Origin: Mastigias papua
Lineage: Eukaryota; Cnidaria; Scyphozoa; Rhizostomeae; Mastigiidae
Direction of reading: 5' to 3'
Length of the DNA: 64,000 nt
Assembly (NCBI GenBank): GCA_964019165.1
Contig: OZ025277.1
Location: 10,153,534 to 10,217,533, forward strand
Made by a program: the position numbers and the translations under genes. Shown piece after piece: positions 1 to 9,600 of the stretch (within the stretch, counting starts at the first letter, position 1; every line of letters begins with the position of its first letter). The notes under the pieces are model-generated. The model worked only from the letters and a program-made list of their open reading frames with translations, was not told the DNA's origin and made no database searches.

Positions 1-404
1 TCTGAAATCAATTTACAACTAACCAACAGATCGCAAACCGAGAGCGACGGTTGCAGATAAAATTTAGCATGCCACAAAGATCAATCTTGGATACCTTACT
101 TTTCAATAACGATATTAATGTAAACATTTAGTCAGATTTGTGCAACTTTGTTGACCGAAACAAACTAACGTGTCATAAGTTATTACTCAAAAGGCTCTTT
201 GAAGTTCACGAAATGCCCAACCAATTCAACCAACATACCCTTGGAGAATTGCAAAACAAACAATAACTCATAACCCATGTGAAAAAGCTACATGTGACTT
301 TTCACAAAGGCATCACAAAATGCACCTTGGGATAAAACTCTTTGTGATTGCTGATGCAAAGATCGCATCTTAGAGCTCGTTAACAATATTGCTCTTTAAA
401 TGGA

Positions 405-575
405 CATAACTCAATTTTACTTCAAGTCACATGTGGGATACCGAAGGGGTCTTGCCTAGGGCCATTGCTATTCATTCTATATCTTAATGACTTCGAATCT
501 TGCCTAACATTTTCAAAGGCTAGTCTCTATGCAGATGATACAGAAGTTTCATTTTCGTATACGGTATAAGGAAGC
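405..575 (+). pseudogene. Decayed LINE reverse transcriptase fragment
   Basis: Reading the frame that starts at 435, the translation contains CGIPKGSCLGPLLFILYLND followed about 15 residues later by LYADDTEVSF. These are the RT palm motifs (G-x-P-Q-G-S-x-L-G-P-L-L-F and the catalytic YADD box) of APE-type non-LTR retrotransposons. The frame is lost on both sides, so this is a relic. It differs from the intact LINE at 4988-10817 (which has GVPQGSILGPLFF and FADD), so it comes from another lineage. The flanks 1-404 probably include more of the same dead element but are too decayed to read. Confidence 0.75.
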
Positions 576-1863
576 TGTTGCAGATTCCAAAAGGAAAATA
601 TAAGGAGAACAGTACAACATTCTACTGTCCTGTAGCACAATACATTAAAGTAAGCTATGACTATACAAAATGCATACTTTGAAATAACAACTTTCTCCAG
701 CCCATAACTGTTTTTTCCCCAACTAGCTACTGGAATCAGCTGCAGGTACCTAAACTGTGACAGATTATATGCACTGTCGTCACTTTCGTAACTTGCACTT
801 CCATATTTCTTTACTGCATTGTCACCTCAGTTAAATCTGAGTCCTCACATTTTAAGCCAATCTGAAAGGTGTGGTAAGTTAAACTTCTCATTTCGTTCGC
901 TTTCGGCACTTTGGTAGGATTTATCTTCCTCCCCAGCATTTCATCCCTGGGGCTATATCTGAGTATTTGTAGAAGATTTTATTGCTAGCCAGCAATATAT
1001 TGTCATTCACTTTGGTCTTCCATTAATGAACAATTTCCTAAATTATTATAGACTGCTTTCTATGCTGAGGGGTTATTCCAACAGTCTTAGGCATCATAGC
1101 TGTTTTGTCCTTTCTAACTATATTCGATTTGAATATATTCCCAAACATCAAACCGATCAAAAGAGATTGGAGGTGGCAAAATCTATTTCCGAGCGGAAAA
1201 ACCTATACAAGCTCATATTCAATCTACACCAAAGAGAACAAATATCCAGTTGAAGAACTTAATAGGCAATTTGCAAGTCCTTTCATAATTTTGCTAACTC
1301 AAACATGATTCCAGGACCAAAAATGCATGCCTATTAAAGCTAAAGCCCCAGCAGAAATATTGAGCCAAAATCTGAGAATAAAGCAAAACATTCTTTTCTT
1401 TTGTAGATCAATAATTAAACTATTGCTCCTTTCTGCAGGCATACATCACACCAGTTTGAGATGCAGATGACACTATAACATCAAGTTCAAATACAGCAAT
1501 AGCTCAGATCAGAGATCAGCAATGGCCTAAAATAAATTTCTTGATATAAGAAAATTACTACTTGTCATCTCATTTAAAAAGAATACAAATTTCTCACCGT
1601 CCATGGAATGGCATCACTGTATAACAAATGTGCGAAGAATTTTGCAATATTGCGTAGCTTGTTTGTGTCGTATCTGTGAATTATTTCGTACTAGGAGGCA
1701 AACATACAAAAAAAGATGTCATATTAATAGGAAGATTTCGATCGGATGCTTTAGAGGTACCATCTGAACAATGTAGCGGCCTTAAAACTCTTAATTGTTA
1801 TACAAGTGATAGCTTAAAATTATAAATTTTTACAGATCCATATTTGTAGGAATAATATACGGG
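576..1863. other. Unannotated AT-rich interval
   Basis: Only short open frames under 80 codons are present, with no recognisable motif. No repeat or RNA gene was recognised here. Confidence 0.5.
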
Positions 1864-1935
1864 GAGAATCATAGTCAAGAATTTCACTATGTATTTTTAT
1901 CTCATCACAAAGGGAAATTCTTGACTATGATTCTC
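1864..1935. repeat. Perfect 22-bp inverted repeat (hairpin)
   Basis: Positions 1864-1885 and 1914-1935 are exact reverse complements (22 of 22) separated by 28 bp. Pairing stops abruptly outside the arms. It could be the remnant of a foldback element or a transcribed hairpin; no coding context is visible. Confidence 0.8.
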
Positions 1936-2108
1936 GTGGTGGCCCCTATTAGGCTACATTTTCCAAAGCATGATCCATATTTTTGCTAAAAATGGGTGTG
2001 ATCTCCCTTTGGAATTATAGCATGGGGATGATAGAAATCAAACACTGCCAGGTTACATAAAAAGCAGAAACTGGAAAGCCATGAAAAGTCTGTTTGTACT
2101 GCAGAACT

Positions 2109-2185
2109 TTACTATAACTCGAAAAAGCGGGAAGATTCTTTAGACATACTGAAAAACTTCGTCCCACACTCGTTGGAGTATAAAA
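2109..2185 (+). repeat. Diverged foldback unit related to 48346-48435
   Basis: About 48 nt from 2110 match the left arm of the foldback at 48346-48435 (shared words include CGAAAAAGCGG, TTTAGA and ATACTGAAAA). The right part, to about 2185, is only imperfectly complementary to the left, so this copy is degraded. Confidence 0.5.
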
Positions 2186-2420
2186 CATGAAACACCGAAT
2201 AACGGCCTAAGGTGAACTGAACAATATAGCCAAATGTGTATATCTGCATCAGGCCATCTAATTAAAGAATGTTCCCGCTATTTCGAACTATAGTGAAATA
2301 CTGGAAATTAGCACGCTAATTATCTGAAAAGCAAAAATATGAATCTTAAATCCTATCCAAAAGTCAATGAATTTCAACGTACATCATGAGCACTCATATT
2401 AATTATACCGATTTCAATAC

Positions 2421-2663
2421 GGGCGAGTGGTCGAATTGTTTGAGCGCTTGAGTACTCAGCAGAACATCGATGGTTCGAGCCGAAACCTTAGATGATAGTT
2501 GGGATGCTCGCTCACCTTCCTCCTTTCAGCAAATGGGTACATAGTGGCACCATTGGGGAGGAAAGGGATTGGTCACCCTACCTCAATATGTCGACTGCTC
2601 AGGACAATTGTCCTCTCAAACATGCACTCCCCCAACGTACTGAAACGTATATGGAACTAACCT
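2421..2663 (+). mobile_element. tRNA-derived SINE, copy 1
   Basis: The 5' part resembles a tRNA: GGGCGAGTGG at 2421 (A-box region) and GGTTCGAGCC at 2472-2481, which fits the pol III B-box consensus GGTTCGANNCC. The spacing of about 50 nt is tRNA-like, but acceptor-stem pairing is not convincing, so it is not a functional tRNA gene. The body from about 2515 (CAGCAAATGGGTACA, GAGGAAAGG, CACCCTACCTCA) recurs at 63605-63797, which shows it is a dispersed SINE. No clear poly(A) tail or target-site duplication was seen. Confidence 0.65.
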
Positions 2664-2989
2664 CTACCTCTTTTTAGTTTCAATACATAAATATGCCATA
2701 CGTTTTAGCTAACATCCCCCTCCCGTTGCAGATGTACAGTTTAGAGGTACAACTCCGCAAAGGTGAATTGGATCCACAATTAATTTAGGCCCAGATACAT
2801 CAAATTATATCCATGGCATCAATCCACATTCTTCTGTCAAATACTGTCAAATACACTTGCAGAGAATATTATCATTTTTAATGCTTTTTCAAATAACTCT
2901 ATAGTATACTCTATGAATATATGCATTGATTATTATAACCACATAATAATTAGACCTAGAGTAAATTGTTGATTTGATTGTTCTTTATC

Positions 2990-3157
2990 TATTTTACTCT
3001 ATCTTCTTGTTGCTTTTAAGCAGTTTCAGCTTTACCCATGCTATATTTATGTTTTATGTTTACTCTTCAATAGCTGTTTTTACCCATGCAATGTAAATTG
3101 TACGTAGGTTATTGGTAGAAATGAAAATCTGAAATCTGAAATCTGAATCTGAAATCT
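2990..3157 (+). mobile_element. Probable LINE 3' end with heptamer tail
   Basis: An AT-rich stretch containing two copies of TTTACCCATGC (about 3033 and 3080) ends in a run of ATCTGAA heptamers (3127-3157). Short tandem tails of this type terminate many CR1/L2/I-type LINEs in place of poly(A). No coding sequence remains, so the assignment is an inference from the tail and could equally be a simple repeat. Confidence 0.35.
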
Positions 3158-3664
3158 ATGACTTTCCAATTATCTAACTTTCGTCACAAACAATTCGTAG
3201 AGACTGAAGTTCCGATTGAAATTGGCTCTTCTTGACCAATACCCATTTCAAAATCAGTTAAATCGTACGCTCTGGTCCCTAAATACAGTACCTTTTGGAT
3301 TAATAAATACTATTTTCAGAAAGTGTGACACCACATTCTAATAAATACCCTTCATTTTCATGTAAATGGCATCGCTAACTACAACGATTTATGTACTCCT
3401 CCCATTTTCCTGTGGGACATCAAATTGAATGGTCCTGAATAGATAAATTACGCGTTCTCTTGAAAGAAGTCTTATTGCCCAATACTGATAGTTTCTTAAA
3501 AGATTTTCTTAGCAAGAACAGCCGAGTTTGCATAAAACTACAGTGTTCCACAGATAGACAGGGACTATACAGTAACACTCTTCTACATACAATCACTGCC
3601 AAAAGTCCTTGGAACACCTATTGAATAATATTTGACAATAGTGAATTTCCGGTCAAATTTGACA

Positions 3665-3812
3665 GCTACTGATCCCCTCACCCCTTAAAACAATGTTGAG
3701 GTAAAAGCTTAGTTGCTAGAGTGCTATTTGAGAGCAAATTGACGTGTCTGCTACGAGTAACCACTGGTTAATTCAACATTGTTCTGAGGGGGAGAGGGGG
3801 CAGTGATTGTAT
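3665..3812. mobile_element. Short inverted-repeat element inside MITE-2
   Basis: Arms near 3665-3705 and 3770-3812 are imperfect reverse complements sharing CAATGTTGA/TCAACATTG and C-rich/G-rich outer parts. A further pair, ACATACAATCACTGCC at about 3586 and its complement ending about 3824, may mark the true termini. It has no coding capacity and its ends are uncertain. Confidence 0.5.
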
Positions 3813-3928
3813 GTTACAACAAGAAGTATTTACAAACTAAGTAGAAACGATGATTGTCTTGCATGAGTATTGGAATTTTTAAGGTATAAGACTTATCAAT
3901 GTTCCTAGGTCTCAAAAACCCAGCACTA

Positions 3929-4364
3929 CACGCTTTTTTTATAAGGAACCATTTTATAAGGAACCTACATGTAGAAGGCCGAAATATTTAAAGAACTTAT
4001 ACTACTAAAGGAAAAATCCCTAAGGAACTTTTCATTTTCAAATTCAGAGTGCTGTACTCAGATGCAAGTGAAGATTACATTACATTGGATGATATCAATG
4101 GAATAGGCATGATACTTCTTGATTGAAATTATGCTTTTGCATATATAGAACTTATTTCCTGTCGCATTTGTGCTTTTGAGGTTGAGTTCTAGCCATAATT
4201 ATAATGCTTTTCTAGTGTCTTTGGCATTTTGTGGCACTCTATGTGCAGTGAAAATTAAGGAACTATCAACGAACTTTTAGTACTAGAATTTGATAAAAAG
4301 AGACTCGAAAATAAGGAACTTTTAGAACTAGGCCTTTAGCTAGGTTCCTTATAAAAAAAGCGTG
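3929..4364 (+). mobile_element. MITE-1 copy A, perfect 22-bp TIRs
   Basis: A 436-bp non-autonomous element. The first 22 bases (beginning CACGCTTTTTTTATAAGGAA) are an exact reverse complement of the last 22, and the element is flanked by TA on both sides (3927-3928 and 4365-4366), as expected of a Tc1/mariner-type insertion. TAAGGAAC, the inner half of the TIR, recurs inside at about 3957, 4020, 4257 and 4313. It is inserted in an older MITE-2. It is the best-preserved copy of this family in the window. Confidence 0.9.
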
Positions 4365-4414
4365 TAAACCTTGTTGACTTTCTGAGCAGTCCAGTACTGT
4401 TTTCTTATAAAATG

Positions 4415-4987
4415 CTAGGAATAGCTATGAAGATCATGTGACACACAATCACACAAATACAAGAAGTGCTTGTGAAAAAGTAGCGGATAAGGACTTATCA
4501 TAATACCAAAAAAAAATTCCTACCTGTTGCCGATTTCAATATGTTGTGGTTCAATGGAATATTTTGAGAGGTGAAAAGTGGCAAAATAGGCATAAACTAA
4601 CTAACAGACTGTGCTAATAACGTGTAAGTCCGTCGATGGCCATTCAAATTGCGGTCAAACTGAAGGAGCTCATTGGGCCAATACATATGAAAAGGGATTT
4701 AATCGATAGCCTTCTTCAAGTTTGCATGCGGTTTGCTTTTGATACGGGTAAACACTTGATTCTACAAAACAATATATTGGCCAACTGAAATTATTGTATA
4801 TGTAGCCTTTATCCATGAACGCCAGGCTTCTCCTTCACGGACAACTCCCAAAAACATCATATTCAGATGGCACCAATTTGCATTCAGTATGCAACGACTG
4901 TGCGCAAAAGAATTACAAAATAATTCCGAATTCATTTCGGTGGTTTATAAGAAAGTAGTACTCAAATGCTCAAAATATTAAGATTTG
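4415..4987. other. Spacer before the LINE
   Basis: No gene or repeat was recognised. It contains TAAGAAAGT at 4948-4956, which also occurs just past the LINE poly(A) tail (10821-10829) and is a weak candidate for the LINE target-site duplication. Confidence 0.4.
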
Positions 4988-5218
4988 ACATTTCGTCATG
5001 GCGGGAAAACATTTCGTCATGGCGGAGAGGTCGGTCACGTTTCTATGACCTCCTAAAGTATGGAAGTTTCCTGATGTTTTTTGTGTTGCTTCTGCTCTGT
5101 ACGGTTAAGATTTTAGTTCAAATTGATTAACTAAATGTTTTAAAGGAAATTAAAGACAAATTCGAACGTTGAAAGCTTTAAAATTTTTGCGAAGAACTGA
5201 AGAGCTTTTAGGCACATC
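4988..5218 (+). promoter_or_regulatory. LINE 5' UTR with two 21-bp monomers
   Basis: Two head-to-tail 21-bp units (4988-5008 and 5009-5029) share ACATTTCGTCATGGCGG and probably lie at or near the 5' terminus. LINE 5' UTRs usually carry an internal promoter, and reiterated units at the 5' end are known in several LINEs. The promoter role is inferred, since no core element was identified. Confidence 0.4.
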
Positions 5219-5989
5219 ATGACTGGTCGCACGAAAGGGAAGGATCCAGAAATGGTCAACGAGGCTCTCAAAAGTTACCTTGATGCAAAATTCGACGCTA
5301 TCGCATCCAACATGGCAACTAAGGACTGTTTAAAATCTTTGTCAGCCACAATCGCGCGGCAAGACGAGAAAATTTCTATTTTAGAGTCGAAAGTGGCAAT
5401 TTTGGAAAAGCACGTGGAAGCCTTGAGTAGGAAAGCCAACAACCAAGAGCAATACAATAGGCGACTCTGTCTACGAATAAATGGAATCCCACTTCCAAGG
5501 ATAAATAACGAATCTGAGTCTGCTGATGAGTGCCTGAACAAAGTTAAGGATGTTTTTAAAGAAATTGGTGTAGCTATCCCAGACGAAGTGATTGACAGGG
5601 CCCATCGCATTGGTAAAGTTCAAAAGTCAAGGGGCAAGAAAAGCCAGCAAATGATCGTGAAATTTACCACGTGGAGGCACAGAACCATGGTGTATCGGGC
5701 TCGAAAGAACGCGAAAAAAGTCAAAATCCATTTGGATCTCACGAAGAGTAATTTGGATTTAATTATACGAGCAAATGAAAGGCTCAAAGGAAACGATGAA
5801 AACTTTGCATTCGCGGACGTAAATTGCAGGTTGTGCTTGAAATTGGATGGCGAGTTTAAATATTTTGAAACAGAACATGAATTTTTAAATCTTATCGGAC
5901 AGTCCCACTCAGAAAGCAGTTCAACTGGTGAAAATGATGACAGAAGTGATGATCCAAGAGCTGAAAATGTGGTTGAAAACGATGAGTGA
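5219..5989 (+). CDS. LINE ORF1p: coiled-coil/RRM RNA-binding protein (256 aa)
   Basis: This is the ORF1 protein of the retrotransposon, expected to bind the element RNA, multimerise and act as a chaperone in the cytoplasmic RNP. Residues about 35-80 form a heptad-like coiled coil (ISILESKVAILEKHVEAL). Residues about 82-155 begin LCLRINGIP and contain AHRIGK and IVKFTTWRHR, the signature of the L1 ORF1p-type (Transposase_22) RRM. Residues 155-225 (MVYRARKNAKK, IHLDLTK) match its C-terminal domain. The tail from 230 is acidic and serine-rich. The first ATG has A at -3. No CCHC knuckle or PHD/esterase module, common in other CR1-type ORF1s, is visible. It lies 630 bp upstream of ORF2 in the same element. 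Confidence 0.93.
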   Translation: MTGRTKGKDPEMVNEALKSYLDAKFDAIASNMATKDCLKSLSATIARQDEKISILESKVAILEKHVEALSRKANNQEQYNRRLCLRINGIPLPRINNESESADECLNKVKDVFKEIGVAIPDEVIDRAHRIGKVQKSRGKKSQQMIVKFTTWRHRTMVYRARKNAKKVKIHLDLTKSNLDLIIRANERLKGNDENFAFADVNCRLCLKLDGEFKYFETEHEFLNLIGQSHSESSSTGENDDRSDDPRAENVVENDE

Positions 5990-6619
5990 CATTATTTATC
6001 AAATTTCTTTTCTCCTTCTTTTTTGTTTTATTGAGCGTTATTGTAGCTCTGTGCTTCGCGGGAAAAATTTGTAGGACCATGAGGTATGGCAATTTAATAA
6101 ATTTGTTCCGTCTATAACTCTAAAAATAAAAGAAAATGAAAACCGTGTTTATCAAGTAAGTGGTCCTTACAACATCTAAAATACCTACTTTGTAGCTGCC
6201 TTTAAAACATCTATTAAACCTACCTGTTTTTGCTTACGCTCTCCCGAGTTTCTTTTTCGCATGGGAATCCCAAAGGTTCTAAGTGCCTAAGTGAATAAAA
6301 CTGTGTAAAGCTCCAAAGTTACTTCAAAACACGAGCAGCCTTTTTTTGAAATCCCAGGTGAACTTCCTACGTGATGTGAAACGCCATAGTACTGCCATGC
6401 GTTTCATCTGTTATGTTCCCTTTTCACCTATTTCTAACTGTATTTTTTTCCTTTTTTGCACTTGTGTTAAAATCTGTATTATCCTTAATCTTATTGTGTT
6501 TCGTTTTACTAGCTCATACAACTGTCCAGTTTGTCGCTTTCTGTTTCCCTTAGGACGTGGTTATCGTGGTTACAGCTTGCCTTCTTGCTTCCAAGGACCA
6601 GCGAGAGGATTTCCCTACG
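5990..6619 (+). other. Long ORF1-ORF2 spacer with splice-like signals
   Basis: Non-coding in the ORF2 frame: a TAG at 6551 closes the frame upstream. It contains donor-like GTAAGT at 6156-6161 and CAG/GTGA at about 6357, and pyrimidine-rich acceptor-like TTTCCCTTAG ending 6553. A stronger acceptor-like site (CTTTTCCAG, ending 6733) lies inside the ORF2 leader. AATAAA-like hexamers also occur (about 6095 and 6293). Whether any of these are used cannot be told from sequence. Confidence 0.5.
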
Positions 6620-9600
6620 ATGATGCCGGTTGAAATCAATCAATGGCGAGCAACAATAGGGTGTTTTCGTGCTTCCCTGCAAAGTTTGCGTCCTCTAAGC
6701 AAAACTATAAACCCATTTTCGATTCTTTTCCAGGTCTTCAAATTGCACTGTTTTTGTTGTTGCTTCATTGTTACCTCAATTTTTGTTCTCTCATTGACAT
6801 TAATAACACAATTTCTTATAGTGCATTCATTGATACCACAGTTATGTTTTTTGCCCTTGTTCGCCCGCATGCACTACCTTGCGAGGACAGTGATTTATGT
6901 GACTTTTGAACTTGTCAAGAGGGTTCCTCCCGGTATCACCATTTTCGTTCGATATAATTGTTTGACTGTCATGCACTGCATTTTTTGGTATGCGTATTTT
7001 TACACTGGATGCGTTACCTTTTACACCCTGCATACACAGTGGCTGGTTTTCAGGACAATTCTGCTCAGTGGCGATGTCGAAATAAACCCCGGCCCAGAAA
7101 CACTTAATTTCTGCACTTGGAATTTAAATAGCATAACTGCGTATGATTTTTTAAGGGTTTCCCTTATGGAGGCATACAACTCGGTGTATAAATACGATCT
7201 AATCGGCATTGTAGAAACGCACTTGGACAGCACCATTGACAATGATAGACTGACACTTGAGGGCTACACGTTTTTAAAGAACAACCATCCACATAATGTG
7301 AAGAGAGGGGGCGTTGGGCTCTACGTGAATGATTCCCTTCCTACCACAGAACGCTTTGACCTAGTAACCCTTCCTGAGTGCGTTGTATGTGAGTTTCAAT
7401 CAAACATGAAAAAGTATTTTTTTGTCGTAATTTATAGAAGTCCAAGTCAGGACCAAGATGAATTTGATAACTTTGCAATAAACTTTGAATTAATGCTATC
7501 CAAAATTTATGCTGAAAACCCTTTCTGCGTTGTCATTACTGGCGATTTCAACTGTAGATCAACTCAGTGGTGGGAATATGATATTGAAAATAACGAGGGA
7601 AAACTTTTTGAGCCAATAACGTCTGACATGGGTCTTCATCAGCTGATTGCTGAACCAACGCACTTAATGGGTGATTCTAAGTCCTGCATCGACCTGATTT
7701 TTACTGATCAGCCAAACCTCATCATTGAATCTGGGGTTCATCCCTCATTACACGAGCAGTGTCATCATCAACTCATTTATGGGAAATTATCTGCTACGAA
7801 TGTAGCACAACCACCCTATACTCGTAGGATTTGGCATTATAACAAGGCAGATTTTGTCAACATTATGAAAAGTATCGATATGTTTAATTGGCAAGATCAT
7901 TTAAACAAAATTGCATGCCCTAATGAGCAGGTAAAATTACTCAACGATGTCCTCTTGAACATTTATTCTAACTTCATTCCCAACCAAATTAAAACTATTA
8001 GGCCTCGCCAACCACCGTGGATAACAAAAACCGTTAAAAACTATCTTAGGAAAAAGAATCATGCCTACAGAAACTTTGTGAGGAGGGGTCAGCCAGATGA
8101 CAAGAGGGAGGAAATACTAAAGATGGTGTCTGATGGTTCAAAATTGATCGAAGATGCAAAACGAAATTACTTTTTGAAAGTAGGGCAAACTTTGGCTAAT
8201 CCTGTAACCAGTAGCAAAACATATTGGACATTGATAAACACTGTTCTGAACAAAGTGAAGATTCCTATAATACCACCCCTTCTAGAAAATGGATTATTTG
8301 TAACTGATTTTACGGAAAAGGCACAGCTCTTTAATGACTATTTTATACTGCAGTGCACGACAATTGACACGGGTAGTGAAATCCCACATGACATGCCAGT
8401 ACCTGTTGCTCTGATAAATGAGTTTTCTATCTCTGATGAAAAGATATTGAATATCATAAGATCCCCAAATCCTAATAAAGCTCATGGCTGGGATGAAATA
8501 TCTGTAAGAATGATAAAGTTAAGCGATGCTGCATTAATTACTCCATTAAAGATAATTTTCACAAACTGTCTGAGGCGCGGTTTATTTCCAGAAACATGGA
8601 AATATGCAAATGTAGTACCAGTTCATAAGAAAAATGAGAAAAACGTTAAAGGAAACTATCGTCCAATCTCTCTTCTCCCAATTTTTGGCAAAATACTCGA
8701 AAAACTCATGTACGATTCTTTATACTCACATCTTGTTTCTCATGAACTACTGAACCCAAATCAATCAGGTTTTCGTCCCGGTGACTCGTCAGTCAACCAA
8801 TTAATTTCCATAACGCATACAATCTTTGAAGCATTTGACTGTAATCCACCTCTCGACGTTCGTTCTGTATATCTTGATATTTCGAAAGCATTTGATAGGG
8901 TATGGCATGAAGGCCTCGTTTATAAACTAAAACGATGTGGTGTTTCGGGTCAATTTCTATCTCTTATACAAAGTTTCCTTAAAGGTCGGAAACAGCGAAC
9001 TGTTCTGAATGGTCAGAGCTCAAATTGGGGAGATATTTCGGCGGGTGTGCCCCAGGGTTCTATTCTGGGTCCCCTGTTTTTTCTTATTTATATAAATGAT
9101 CTTACTGCAGGCTTGAAGTGCAATGTAAAGCTCTTTGCTGATGATACGTCACTCTTTACGATAGTGCAGGACTCTACCACAGCTGCCAGCGACATGAACC
9201 ATGATTTGGAGTTGATAAAGCAGTGGGCAAATGATTGGAGAATGTCATTTAATCCTGACCCGCAAAAGCAAGCAGTTGAATTAATATTTTCAAGGAAAAG
9301 AATTGAAATTGATCATCCGGTGGTCTCTTTCAATGATGTTCCAGTGGAAAAAGTAAATGAACATAAACATCTTGGGATTATCCTAGACTCAAAACTCTCA
9401 TTTTCTGCTCACATCAAATCAGCTATTTCTAAAACAAGAAAGGGTATCGGCCTCCTGAAATATCTCTCCAAATATCTTCCCAGGCATACCTTAAATGAAC
9501 TATATAAGCTCTATGTGAGACCTCATCTGGATTACGGGGATGTAATATACCATATCCCAGCTAAAATATGCGAATTTAGTCAGAATACCTTTCTCCCGGA

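Larger units (their letters stand above)
3451..4414. mobile_element. MITE-2 copy interrupted by two insertions
   Basis: The outer parts (3451-3600, about 3830-3926 and 4367-4414) align with the uninterrupted MITE-2 at 25264-25609, including CACAGATAGACAGG, GATTGTCTTGCATGA and TGAGCAGT. It is split by an inverted-repeat element around 3665-3812 and by MITE-1 at 3929-4364, giving a relative age order in which MITE-2 is oldest. The left flank is TA at 3449-3450. Confidence 0.7.

Noticed and set aside
2421..2488. Functional tRNA gene
   Set aside because: The B box is good but stems do not pair, and the downstream body recurs elsewhere as a SINE.
6557..6619. Extension of ORF2 upstream of the ATG at 6620
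   Set aside because: Depends on a GTG start; the first ATG in the frame is at 6620.
6346..6633. 95-codon frame just before ORF2
   Set aside because: Lies in the ORF1-ORF2 spacer in a different frame from ORF2, with no similarity to any LINE protein.
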